A stretch of 64,000 bases of DNA from Telmatactis stephensoni (lineage: Eukaryota; Cnidaria; Anthozoa; Actiniaria; Isophelliidae): positions 62,001 through 126,000 of the forward strand of contig JALIZF010001228.1 in the NCBI GenBank assembly GCA_029948255.1. Direction: 5' to 3'. A program made the position numbers and the translations under genes. The stretch's first letter is position 1, and each line of letters starts with the position of its first letter. Under the pieces are notes generated by a model. It saw only the letters and a list, made by a program, of their open reading frames with translations, searched no databases and had not been told where the DNA came from. This document shows positions 44,608 through 57,400 of this stretch, piece by piece.

Positions 44608-45234
44608 AAGCTTATGTGGGAAACTTCTAACAGAACAATTTGAAAAAAGTACGAAGAAATTGGAGAAAACGCAACTTCTTGGACCTAGGCAGGTATTTAA
44701 GCATTTTATTACATTCATACAACTTTAAAATACTTTAAAACGGTCAGTCTGGTCGACAATCGCGGTATGACAGTCGAAAGTATAATGAATTGCCGCCAGC
44801 TTTAGCCTAAAACCGCGGCTTTAAAGCATGTTTAGGGAGCGACTATTTCGTTCACAACATTCAAGATGATGACAATATAGAATTTAGGTGCCTTTTCTGT
44901 TCGCTTCTGTTGCGAGACTTCAGTTCCGACGAATTTCTTAAAACGTGGCCGAGTTGTCTGTTATGTTTAGCTAAAAGGATTCTAAATTTTTCAGCGAAAT
45001 AAAACGGCTAGATTTTCCACAAAATCGAGTTTTTGTGACAACAGCTCGTTCGTTTAATGCCGTATATATCACAAATTACTGACATAAAACGCGATCAGTG
45101 TATATTATATTATAGCTGAATGACTGTTTTAGATTTTGGTGCCGTTTGACGGTCATTGCTCAAAGGGAGTCAAAGTTATGAGCCAAAAACCGATATGACC
45201 GATTCGGCCATTTGGAACTATTGACTCACCTTAA

Positions 45235-45680
45235 GTCAAGCTAAAAGAGATATTATGTAGATGTCATGTAGATTCATTTTTTATTGCTTAATATTAGTTT
45301 AGTTTTTAAAATTAGTTTAGTTTAGTTTAGTTTAGTTTTATTAGTTTAGTTTAGTTTAGCTCAGTTTCAAGTTCAGTTTGAGTTGAGTTGAGTTACATTC
45401 CTGTGAATGCAGCGTTATCAGTTTGGTTTAGTCTAGTCTAGTTTGACTTGACTTGACTTGATGAGTTGAGTTTATTGAGCTGAGCTGAGCTGATTCAGTT
45501 GAGTTGAGTTTATTTAGCTTTCACTTCCTGTGAAGGCAGGGTCTACACACTGAGTGCAACAGCTTTCGCCAATTACTTGGGCTCTGTAGTCTTGTAGTGT
45601 AGTAGGATAGACTCAGCCTCGTCTAATGATTGTTTACAAGTACACAACTAGTACTTGAAGTAAAACTGATATTCATAAAT
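45235..45680. other. 3' flank of fibrinogen-like gene, TTTAG repeats
   Basis: Contains a (TTTAG)n run at about 45311-45360 grading into GTTGA/TTGACT degenerate repeats to about 45510. On the minus strand AATAAA occurs at about 45472 and 45509 and could serve as the polyadenylation signal for the gene that stops at 45681. Confidence 0.5.
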
Positions 45681-47771
45681 TTAAAGATATCCACCGATCC
45701 AGTAATTTGTTGTTGACTCGGAGTCTTTTGTGCAGCGAAAATTCTCATTCGTCACAACATAGTGACCAAAGTTATCTTCACTGGCCAATGTCCCAGGAAC
45801 GATACTAAGTCCGGTGCAGCGTGCGTACCACAAGGAGGAGTCAGTATGGAAAAAGCCGCTCTCTCCAATCCACCTCTGCCACCATGGTACCATACAGTTG
45901 GTACAATTATGACCACGAATGTTGATATACTCCACCTTTTTACAAGAACCTGCTCCCTTGTGAATGATCATGTCGATGTCCAAGAACTTTGCCCGTGCAT
46001 AATCCCTGTAATCCACACAAGAAGCAGGAAAATTGCAAGTGATGCGCCAATGAGTGGACACCGACCTGAGAGCTTCCATCTTGTCAAGTGGAAGGCGGTA
46101 ATTATTCCAGTTTGGATTGAATTCGTTCACAGGTTTATTGGTGTTCAATGGTGGCTCGTTAAATCTCATTGATGTTGAGAGTTTGGACAAAACCAGTGTC
46201 CAGGCCGAGGAAGGCTCTGAGGTAAAATCACACCAAACATTGTATCCTCGAAAGTATTCATCATGCAATTCGTAAACTCCATTTGTCGTTTGTCCCATCC
46301 GCAAGTAATCAAGACATGAGTGTTTAGGTTTCTAAGGCACAAAAAAGAGTTAAAATCTCAATGATTTTAGAATAAAAATAGTTACATTCTTAGAGAAAAA
46401 GTTTGTAAAAGTCTAAATAATCCTATAAAAAATGGGCTTATTCCTTCAAAGTAGTGCTACTGAGTTGATTCTCTCTACTTTGTGAGTTCAACAAAAAACT
46501 GCATTTTTCGATTCCACGACAAACAAGATCTTAATTAAAATGCGTTGTTTATTAAAACAAACCTGCGTGACTTGGCTGAAAGGAAGCGAAGGAAGAAATA
46601 ATTATAACTAAAAACAGTATGGGTCATTAAATAACATTTCTGGCTAAAATCCTCAAGAACAAAGCCCAAAAAATTCCCATTATTATTTTCGGTTTTGTGA
46701 ATAGTTACAACCAACTTGTTAGATTTCTGTTTTATATATATAATGTGTAATCAGATTTCAACACTATTTTCGAAGAAATGTTCTCCAAGTTTTGACGCCG
46801 TCAAATGAATGGGGGTGGCTTTGCAGTGTCGCCGTCCGAAGTAAGTAAGGAGTTGAATTTCATTAATATTTATACGTCATAAAAAACTTCAAGAATCTTT
46901 TCTAAAAATAAACAAGTCGCATTTATGGAGAAAAATTTCCGAGATCGTTGCTACAAAAATCTAACTGACATTAACTATGAGAAAATCTAGTAAAACTTGT
47001 TTTGTCTCTGATTGTAACGTTACAAAATTAGACGTTTCGACCATTTACCAATAACCTTTAAACTTCATCAGTAAAATGATAGCTTGCGAGAGGTTTTCCG
47101 ATTGCTAGTGTACATAGAGCAATGTCAGCTCGCGCTTGACGTCATAACGCGCGCGGTTTTGTTAAAATTGTCTTGTAAATATCCAAGATTGGAAAACAGT
47201 CATTTCCAGTGTTGAAATCAGAGACAAAACAAATTTTGTTATTATGAATCCTGATTACAAATTTAAGATATTTATGAAAACTAGTCATCTGTGATCTTTA
47301 GGTTCGGCCTTCCTTTAGGATGCAGTGAGTCGAACCGACCAAGTGAAAAAAATCAAAAAGGAAGATTTGTTTCTTTGGGCATATAAGAAGAATAAAACTT
47401 CATGCAAAAAGTAAAACCAGAACAAACAAACCAATGATACCTACCGCTATTTGCGCCAAAATGAATCCCGGTGACTCGACAAGAAAGTTATTCAATTGAT
47501 CTCGCCTGATGTACAGGTTTTCAATAAGTTGACACAAAGCTGGTCGTTCGACAGATACTTGGTAGTTGAAGTAAAAGCAGAAGCAGATTCTCAAACACAT
47601 CAAGGCACATTCCCATATGTCATAAACATGTAGAGTTTGAGATACGACGGCGTTGAGTATGTAGTTTTCGCGAATATCGATGAGGGATACATTGGAATTT
47701 ATGTCTTGCAATTTCACAGCTGTCAGAGCCGAGGCAACGATTGTCATACCCAGTATCAGACCTAGAAACAT
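45681..47771 (-). CDS. Secreted PAN-like plus fibrinogen-like protein, two exons
   Basis: Exon 1 is 47445-47771 (327 bp, phase 0) and exon 2 is 45681-46331 (651 bp with stop), together 325 residues. Exon 1 starts with a hydrophobic signal peptide (MFLGLILGMTIVASALTA), then a PAN/apple-like stretch with ECALMCLR, CFCFYFN and CQLIEN cysteines; it ends at GCG-GTAGGT. Exon 2 begins after CCTTAG with KPKHSCLDYLRMGQ, then TNGVYELHD and YNVWCDF, the opening of a fibrinogen C-like domain, and continues with paired cysteines to WIGGYL and stop. The fibrinogen fold is divergent and short. Such proteins are secreted and often bind sugars or pathogens; that role is inference. An extra small exon in the 1.1 kb intron cannot be excluded, though the two phases join directly. 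Confidence 0.75.
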
Positions 47772-49130
47772 CTTGAACTACTGGATAACGTTACAGAGAA
47801 TGAGGTATAGAGAATCTCAAGACCTAACTTTGACAACTTTTAAATAGTTTTTAATTTCAATCTTATGAATAATTAATTACAAAAGTTATTGAGAAAAATC
47901 GATTTTTTCATGACAAGTGATTCTGTTTTGAACATGCCAATAAACTAAATTTTCAGAACCAAAAGCGGGACTATCAAAACACTATCTTAGATGTGGACGA
48001 TGTGTATCGACCTTTGAAAACGTCAAGATCGTGCTCTCATTTGTGCTGGAATTTCAACAGGCATAAACTTTATTCCACTTTTTACACATGTTATGTTTGG
48101 CATTGTAGAGGAACAAAGAATGTGAAAATATTCCATTCCAGGTGAACGGTGAACACGGCGTGCAAAGCATTATTGGACAAAATGAACGGCCCTGGTCCCC
48201 AGGTCCCTTGATGAACAAGCAAAATATCAGAAAAATTATTTCTGAAAGCTTTTAATCACATAAATTAGCAAAAGAGTTTGAAAGAAGTCTCCCTTTAATT
48301 TTTGACTGTTCCTGTCGCTTTGCCATCGTTTTATCAGCGATCAAAACTGTGTCACGCAATACCGTCACGATATGTTGAAGGAGCAAGAACTTATCATTCT
48401 GCGAAAATATTTCACTCCTAAAGTTAATGAGCGAATATATGTTTATGCATTTAAGAAAGATTTAGCCTAAAATATGAAAATAAGCTGTTGGTATCGTCAT
48501 TTTAACGCTCAGTGTTTTGGCTGTTTTCTTTCTTTAATATCAAACAATACGTGATTTTGAGAGTTGACCGAGGCGAGCGTGTTGATCAGGTGCGAGTCTC
48601 CCAAAGGAAATCGGTTTACAAACAGAATATCGTGCTTAACAGCACAGTAAATAAGGGCTATGATTTTAAAAATGAGTTTTTTCGATATGGAAGTATACTT
48701 GAGGGTTTTGGCGAGTCTACAACTGCATGAATTTGCTAATAACTTTAATTTTATATTTATCAACTGAACGGAATAATTAACTTAAGTACAGTACACAATG
48801 CCAAATAAAAAGTTTATCATAAAAACTTACAAACATTTGTACAACAATAACTTACACGTTAGACTCAGGAAGAAGACTAAATTTACAGTTGTTCACCACA
48901 AATCTTGATTGAAAACAATTTATTATAAACTCCAATTGCAAAATGGTGGATTCTCATACTCGTCGACCGTGAAGTAAGTAGCCTGGGGACGAGGGCCGTT
49001 CGCAAAAATACTGAACGCGCTCTGATTGGTTGAAAATAAAATCTCCGTTCACCTGGTTGTGTCAACGTTTGTCAGAATGATTTTTAGTCAGGTGGTAACG
49101 ATATTGCGTTCTTTGCTTTTTGATGTTTTG
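47772..49130. other. Intergenic, nothing recognised
   Basis: Upstream region of the fibrinogen-like gene. AT-rich; no coding frame with family resemblance and no clear repeat structure. Confidence 0.5.
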
Positions 49131-49890
49131 GATAATAATAATAATAAATAATAATAATAAAGTGGTTTATTGACATATCACGTTGGAAACGAATTACAAT
49201 ATGTTTAACAAAATCTATAAAAAGTTACACTAAAAACTATGAAAAATAGGAAAATAGATAAATAAAAATGTATTAATATGTTAAGTATAACTTTCAGGGT
49301 TACTATATTGCTATTGTAACGTTATAACAAAACATGCACTTCATTTACTTACCTCTATATATTGAATAAATTGATTGAACTTGGGAAAAAAACTACTACG
49401 AAAACGTTCAGCCGGTTCGACATTGTAATATTGTTAATGAGTTCGAGTTCCTCGTATTATAACCATGGGCCTCCGCTCTGCGCACTGGAAGGTGCTTTGA
49501 TAGAGGGCCACCTTGAGATATTTTCTTTAGGATTCCCAAACAAAGTTGTTCCAGTCTATCTGCCAGGGTTGGACAATACGAAGTCCTTAAAGCATCCTTG
49601 TAATGGATCCTGGTAAGATGATGCTGAATTAGCTCTCTTCTGGATACATTCAATGATGCCATACTACACAGCAATACTCCAAAACAGACCGTACAATGGC
49701 AACGTAGATAGCAAGTAGGTCTTCGGCAGGGAGACTCCCCCCAGTGGATATGGAGAGTCTCTGAAGCAATTTTCCTCCGTCTTTAATTCAGTTTCCTTGT
49801 TTTGTAGAAGAGGGAGGAAAATTGCCTCTGCTCGCAGGGTACATAAAGGTTCAATCATCAGCCGTGTATGGGACTGGTCACAAGTGATGG
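49131..49890 (-). pseudogene. LINE 3' fragment (reverse transcriptase C-terminal region)
   Basis: On the minus strand, pieces in shifting frames spell LLAIYVAIVRSVLEYCCVVW, then LADRLEQLCLGILKKISQGG, then HGYNTRNSNSLTILQCRT and FRSSFFP, the usual ending of CR1/L2-type LINE polyproteins. A 3' untranslated piece follows and ends CAATAAACCACTTTATT with an (ATT)n tail at 49131-49165. 5'-truncated and frameshifted, so inactive. Confidence 0.8.
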
Positions 49891-51401
49891 TGAGGCCATT
49901 TGTAAGTGCTGGAATTTGCAGAGTTCTAAAAGTTACAATTAAGGTATTTTGGATCTAACGACATTTTTTGCAACTATACATAAAATGCAGTCATATTAGA
50001 ATCTGAACTTTGGCATGTCATGCGAATATCGTTTATTCATTTCCATCATGATTTAATTTATTTCATTGTAACTATTTTTGATACTTTTTGTACATAGCTA
50101 ATATTTTATAGATTTAATATTTATATCAACTCTGATCCTGTGGTATAGGCTCCCCTGAAAATGACACATAGTGACGTGGGCGTCCTATAGCGATACTCGG
50201 GGGCGGATCCAGGATTATCTTCAGGATTGTGTGCACCGTCATCAGGAGGGGTTGCACCATCATACAAATTGGAAACTGTCGAGAGGATATTTTGTAAAAA
50301 TATTGAGAAAAAGGACTCAAAATCGTCTCAAGAGGAGGTGCGCACCCCCCTAAATCCGCCCCTGATACCTCATGTTTACTAACAAACAAATTGTAATGCT
50401 AATGTGCCAACCATTTTCACAATAACCTTTCACAAGTTGCTTTGTTTAAACAGCGACTTGTTCTCAGGTTGGCAAATGAAAAATAAAGACTTACGTCACA
50501 CGAAGTATTGCTATTTAAATAATAGAGCAGATTCCATATGAGTGTGAAACGTACCGTGCCGTGCCGTGACCGTATCAGTGCCGTGATGTCTATAAAAACA
50601 TACGAAATTCCTGCCGTAACCGTGCCGTGACCGTGACCATGTCAGTGCCGTATCGTCTATAAAACATTCGAAATTCCTGTCGTAATCGTGCCGTAACCGT
50701 GCCGTTTTCACAGTCGTACCAGGTCTACTCTAAAGTGTATTGTATTGTAATCTCTATTGTACAATACCCAAAATATGAGATATTTACATCAAATATATTC
50801 GGTGTAAATCAGGGTTCTAAAGATTTGATAATATGAGAAACAAAGTCGTGCAACTTGTTACGTATTACGGAAGGATATTGTTGAAAATGAAGATTTACGT
50901 TTATGGCAAACCGCTAACGACAAACGGCAAAAAATTGAATTTGATTTTGATTTTATATTTTACTCTAATCCTTAAATCAACCCAACAAGCAAATAAAGAA
51001 CAAATCTCTTAATGACAGAAAATACAAATATATTCACTTAAGTGTACAAACGGCTGAGGACACATGGTTATTTGTCATTTGACGGTTGCCGTTTGCCATA
51101 AACATCAATCTTAAGGTCTCTAATTACCTGTCAAAACGTCAAGTTATAACGAAAGTAGTATCACTTTTTCAACAAATACAAAATCAGTGCGAAGATGATT
51201 TTCCATGCACAAAATCGCTCTGCAGCCTAACAATTTTGCACCATTCCATGGATTTCATCATTGCCCTGAAGATGGACAATTTTGTCCGAAAGCTTGGCAG
51301 AAAATTGAAAAAGAAAACGTAGTTGAAATTGCTTATTCCAGATAATTTTGCACCACTTGCAACTCTTTTGTTGACTGACCACATTACTCATTTACTGTAC
51401 T
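49891..51401. other. Intergenic with small repeats
   Basis: Holds the short element at 50198-50364 and a dispersed repeat (about 50520-50715) with several CCGTGCCGTGACCGT-like units, related to sequence at 33055 and 55565. No gene is supported. Confidence 0.55.
50198..50364. mobile_element. CAGGGGCGGAT-type MITE, 167 bp
   Basis: The ends are CGGGGGCGGATCCAGG (one base off the family consensus) and TAAATCCGCCCCTG. Flanks are ATACT (50193-50197) and ATACC (50365-50369), a 5-bp duplication with one change. Same family as the element that broke receptor copy 4. Confidence 0.7.
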
Positions 51402-54400
51402 TTAACAGCTTCCAGGACAAGCCATTTTAACATCTCCTGTAAAACTTAACGTCTTGAGTCTAGACCACGCTACGATATCACCCTCATTGGCCAGCAGTTG
51501 ACAACTTGAGCCTAAGTTCTTGATTGTCTCACTTGATAAAAACGACGACCAAATGTTGAAGTTGCTGATCGAGCCAATAAAGCTGGCGTCCCTGTCTGCT
51601 CCCACACGGCCAATATTGAAGCTACCACCCCCTTTGATTTGACCTCCTTTACTAAAAGCAGTTAGAGTTGAGTATGGCTGGCCATTTCGATAAGACTGGA
51701 ATGCTCCATCGGTGTTTCGCCATGCAACGCAAATATGTTGCCACTTATTGTCTCGTGTGACACCTTTGACAACCCTAGTCATTACAATAAGAATATTACT
51801 TGCGGTTTCACCTCAGAAAAAAAGCCCGCATTTCGTCAGAATTTCAAACGGCATAATTTGTTATCATACCGTGAATTCCGACGAAATGCGCGCCGGTTTT
51901 TTTTCGAGGTGACACCGCGAACCTTAATGTCATCTACTTACATGTTAGTGGTGTTCAGTTTGAGAAGAATTGTACCATCTTCCTTGTATGAGACACCAGC
52001 CGTATAACCCGAGTATTTATAGCTTACTGCCACTTGTTGTCTCTTATCGTTGATCTTAACCCAGCTACAGATAGTCATTGCGTTTAAGATTTTCCCCAGA
52101 GGATAGAGAATAACATTACTACTTGAATACGTCGAATAAACGATTTCACAAGTTGACGTTTCTAGTGATTAAACAATAAGAAAAGTTCAGCCATTACCAT
52201 ACTCCAGTTTCGAGTTCTGTGTTGCTCACTGTCGATTGATTCTCGATTGCAAGTAAGCAGCTAAAACCCGTGGTTTTCTAAAGTATTTGCTTTGTTATTT
52301 ATGTGTATTTCTTATCTTTCCATGGGCTCTTACTGAAGTTCTAAAGTATAAGGGGTTGTTTACATGGCACTAGGATCATCGTAGTAGGCGAATCATCCCA
52401 CTTTCCTGACTCAGTCTGCCATTGATACTTACTTGTTTCACAATATCGACCAGTATATCCAGGTATACATTTACAAGTAAAGTTATTGAGCAAGTCTTGA
52501 CAACTACCGCCATTTTGACACGTAACGCCATTACATTCGTTTATATCTGTAAGTAAAACCTTCAATTACTATTACTGATAATATTTTCATTTTTATAAGG
52601 TATAAGATACATACTTATTTCACAATATCGACCAGTATATCCAAGTACACATGTACAAGTAAAGTTATTGACCAAGTCGTGACAACTGCCGCCATTTTGA
52701 CACGTAACACCATTGCATTCGTTGGTATCTGTAAGTACAACATATTAACATGACTGATATATTAACATCTATGAACTATATCATACTTACTTATTTCACA
52801 ATATCGACCAGTATATCCAGGTATACATTTACAAGTAAAGCTATTGACCAAGTCTTGACAACTACCGCCATTTTGACACGTTACGCCGTTACATTCATCA
52901 ATATCTGAAACGTAAAACCGTTAATTAACACTCCTGCATGCCGGGCCTGCATGATAAGATTAATATCTATAAAGTTAACAAATTTACGGCTACGCCTCGT
53001 GAGTCCATAATATTTCGACCAAGTGTGACGTAAAATGTTCGTAAATAAGAGTCCATACCACGGAAAGCCATCGTAAATTTGTTTTTACCACAAACAGGAG
53101 AAGTAATTTCTTGTCGAAGTGGTTCGAGCGCGAGTGCAAAATCAAAACGATGACGCAAATCGTTGGTATGGACTCTTATTTACCACAGTTCTCGACCAAT
53201 CAGAAAGCGAGAAACTGATTGATTATGGTAAAATATATCATACTTATTTCACAATATCGACCAGTATATCCAGGTATACATGCACAAGTAAAGTTATTGA
53301 CCATGTCTTTGCAACTCCCGCCATTTTGACATTTAACACTATTACATTCATTTATATCTGCAAAAAAACAGTTTAATTAAAATTAATATATCGACATCTC
53401 GTACGTATATATCATACAATTATACTTATTTCACAATATCGACCAGTATATGTGCAAGTAAAGTTATTGACCAAGTCTTGACAACTGCCGCCATTTTGAC
53501 ACGTAATGTTATTGCATTCATTAATATCTGTAAGTAAAAGCTTTTAGTGAACCCCTGCATAAGTGAACACTACCGATATATTTTCTTCTATAAATTATAT
53601 CATATTTTACAACGTTTGACTAAAATCTTGCAATCTGATTTGGCCGAGAGCCATTGTTAATAAGAGTACTGACAATAGCTGACGCCAACATGTCACGCTC
53701 GTCCTTACAGAAAAAAGTTTGGGACAGTTTTTCAAACAGATTTGGACGGAAAAGATCTAAGATAATGTTGTAAAAAACAAATTGAAGATAGTTTTCCATT
53801 GTCAGTACTCTTATTAATCATGGATGACGTCAAAAAATGTCCAAAACTTAGCAGTGAAACCACTCGCTGCGCTCGTGGTTCCACTTTAGTTTTAATCATT
53901 TTTTGCCGTCATCCATGATTAATAAGAGTACTGACAATGGAAAACTATCTTCAATTTGTTAGCCATACATATACCTGTTTCACAATATCGGCCAGTATAT
54001 CCAAGTACACATGTACAAGTAAAGTCATTGACCAAGTCTTGACAACTGCCGCCATTTTGACACGTAACGCCATTACATTCGTTAATATCTGTAAGCAACA
54101 TTTCAGTTAACATTACTTATACACGACTTTCATAATGGCCGCCGCTAATTAGCATAAATAGTGAAAAATTACTATTTCTGGAACTGTATCAATTTGAAAT
54201 TATTAAGATTGTTGATTTTGATAATTTGTGCAATTTTCAAAGCAAAACATTAAATCCTTGACAAGATATGGGGATTTAAAATTCTGAAAATGCACCAAAA
54301 CGAGGCTACCAAGGCTTGTGGTCAAAGTTACATACAAAACTCTCTATTTTTGACAGCGCATAACTTTTTTGATATTGAACCAAAAGTGATAAAATTTTCT

Positions 54401-57400
54401 GAAAATATTTGTCTTGAAGTAATTTCTCACATAGCATTGATAATTTCTTGCACAAGGCCCTCATTTTCTCTACTGGAAAAAACTGAATTATGAAAGTGGT
54501 CTATAATATTAATATCTATTAATCATAACATACTTACTTATTTCACAATATCGACCAGTATATCCAGGTATACATGTACAAGTAAAGTTATTGAACACCT
54601 CCTGACAACTGCCGCCATGTTGACACAAGACGCCTTTGCAAAAGTTGATCTTATCTGAAAAGGAGTATTATTGCCTGATTGATATTTCATTCATTCGTTC
54701 ATTAACCCCCGCTGGGGGCTCGGATTTTACCGAGTCTTTATTTCACACTCAAGGAAGCATACATTCATTACTAACATCTTTCCCAGTGACAATTCCATTC
54801 ATTAATTGTTAAAATAGATATGTTTGATAAAATATGTTATTTTGCGCACTTTTCAACATTTTTAATGTTTGTTTTTTCAATATTAACTTACTTTCGCAAT
54901 GCTTTCCTTGAAATCCATTTGTGCAGCGGCATTTCACTTCATTGGATGCGCAATCGTTGTAACAAGTTCCGCCATTTTGGCAGGGCTGACTGTTACATCC
55001 ATACTGCAGGGGGAAATGGAAAGAGTTGAATATTTTGTAAGAAGTATGAAACAAGTTATGAATTATCAAACAGCTAGTATGTGGAAGGAGTAAACGAAGC
55101 CGATAATGAGGACATTATAGACGTATCCAAACTAGAAGAAGCGTACGCACTTGGAGACTGTTTTTAGTGTCTGATGAGGCGATTTTCTGTCCTCTTTTTC
55201 TTCTTGGCGGAAACTGAACTCATCCGAAAACATGAAAATTTACAATTCGTCGCTTCTACGTTGTCGTTCCAAGTTATCGCAATGGGTGTAGTATCTGTAT
55301 AATCAAGTTGTCATTGACAAGTATGCAACCTCAGTTCTTGTAGCGTTTTTTGTTGTTGTTTTTTCTAAACACGTGTCTACGCTTTGAATATCTAGAGTGT
55401 TTATTTTAATATTCTTGATTTTTGTCCTGATAATCGAATAGCTGGAGGAGTGCATAATCTCACCTCGAACTTCCATTATTTCTCAACGTGCGTTCTCATC
55501 GTCTCCGGTGTTGATTTTCTATTGTACATAATATAATGGATTAAAATATATTTCGTAATGACTGGACGGCACGGTTACGGCAGGAATTTCGAATCTTTTT
55601 ATAGACATCACGGCACTGACACGGCCACGGTACGACGCGGTCCGTTTCACACCCATATGCGTACGAAATCTGCTCTATAGTGACATATTTCTCATCTTGG
55701 TATAATTTCACTACTCAGACTTTTTAAAAATATCTTCCACGCATAAATTTCTCCCAAAACATAGTTCAAAGCACAGGCACGTGCTAAAAATAGACGCTGT
55801 AGTACCAAAATAGGTTGCATCAATTCCTGTTTGTCAATGACAACTTGATAATATAAATATACTGCTGTCATATGCGACAACGTGGAAGCAACAACTTGGA
55901 ATTAAGAAATCGGTGATCCATATTGGCTTCCGATGCCTACAAGGTCGGGATTTACAAAGGTTTTTTTTAAATTAAACTACGAACAAACAACAGACTCCCT
56001 TTACTTCGAGGAATAACTGCCATGTCCAGAGTGGTTTCCCTCGAAATTTTTACCGATGCAAATATAAAATCTAGCAGTGCAAGAGCTGTCATTTTGTTCC
56101 TGGTTTATTTTCAGACGGCAAAAGCATATTTTAACCATTCAGATTGTTCCTCAACCCATCTTGAGGACATCACGTGACCAGTGAGCACGATTAGCAACGG
56201 TAATACAGACCTTCACCACTTTTCCTCGCAAGGCTGGGGTGAAGGCTAAGGGGGTAACTACAGCAATTAGTAATTAGTTAACTGACAATGAGCTTTTATC
56301 AGGCATTTTTTTAATAAGTAAAACAGCAAAAGAATTACCATAGCTGGAAAGAGCATGTCAAAATTAGCAAGACAGTGAAATTTGAAATGAATAGAATGAA
56401 AACTCGCAAGAACATGAATTTTTTAAAAGTTTGAATGTTGTTATAAGAAGGCATCTCTTGCCTACCAACGAATCTTTTCCGATACAAAATTTCGATTCTT
56501 TCGATACATATCTTTGTCAGTTTTGAACTTACGTCATTCAAACTTCACAGTTTACTAATTTTGACATGCTTTTTCCAGCTATGGTAATTATTCTTCTGTC
56601 TTGTGACTTTTGAAATTCCATGATAAAAGCTCATTGGCCAAAAATTGGTATAATCACAGGGGCGGATTTAGGGGAGGGGTGCAGGGGGTCCGCACCCCCT
56701 CCTGAGATGACTTTGGGCCCTTTTCTTCTGTATATTTTTCTAAAATACCCTCTGGATAGTAGTTTCCAACTTCTATAACGCCCCCCCCCCCCCCAAAAAA
56801 AAAAAATCCTGGATGTACCCCTCCCTGAAGAAAATCCTGGATCCGCCCCTGAATCAGGTTGCCCCATTGAATTCACCTTTGGATAAACCGTGTTCGCTGA
56901 TTCATTAGACATAAACCTAGTTCTTGTTTACCCTTGGAAACCGAGCCGGGGGTTCTAAATAGCATATCATCAATCACCAATTCATTCTTTCCTTTGGCAC
57001 CTCTAAGTACAAGGAACTCCTATAGGCTGACGGCCGGAAAAGGTTTTTTTATATAAATTGCATGCAAGCCAACAGGGTCCAACAGCCGGTTGGATATACA
57101 GTTTTTCACCTGGAGTGGACCGTAAAATTTTGGGTGGCTTTTTTGTTGTTGTTGTTGTTGTTGCAGTTGTTTGTTTGTTTGTTTGTTTGTTTGTTTGTTT
57201 GTTTGTTTGTTTGCTTGTCTGTTTGTTTGTTTGTTTGTTTGTTTGTTTGTTTGTTATAAGCTAGAAGAGGGTAGGGATCGAATAAAACTGAATGAAAAAA
57301 AACCGTTTTAATGTACTCTCTTGCGTGTTCCACATACGTTTGTTTTGACAAATATGAAGAGGATGTTTTGGTATTAGATGAACTATGAAGAGGCCTCGCC

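Larger units (their letters stand above)
36051..45230. mobile_element. Giant TTAA-flanked foldback element, 9.18 kb
   Basis: TTAA flanks (36047-36050, 45231-45234) bound terminal inverted repeats starting GGTGAGTCAATAGTTCC. The unique part of the repeat spans 36051 to about 36785 on the left and about 44030-45230 on the right, the latter enlarged by a nested 448-bp palindrome. By eye only about a dozen base differences separate the arms outside that insert. The inverted symmetry then continues through opposed 10-bp minisatellite arms (36786-39590 and 41300-44030) to a non-repetitive centre (39600-41290). TTAA specificity points to piggyBac-type transposition. No transposase frame is visible, so mobilisation would be in trans. 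The overall plan is like Foldback/Galileo elements but with TTAA targeting. Confidence 0.85.

Noticed and set aside
45311..45360. Telomere-like TTTAG repeats
   Set aside because: The unit is TTTAG, not the animal TTAGGG, the run is short, and genes follow on both sides.
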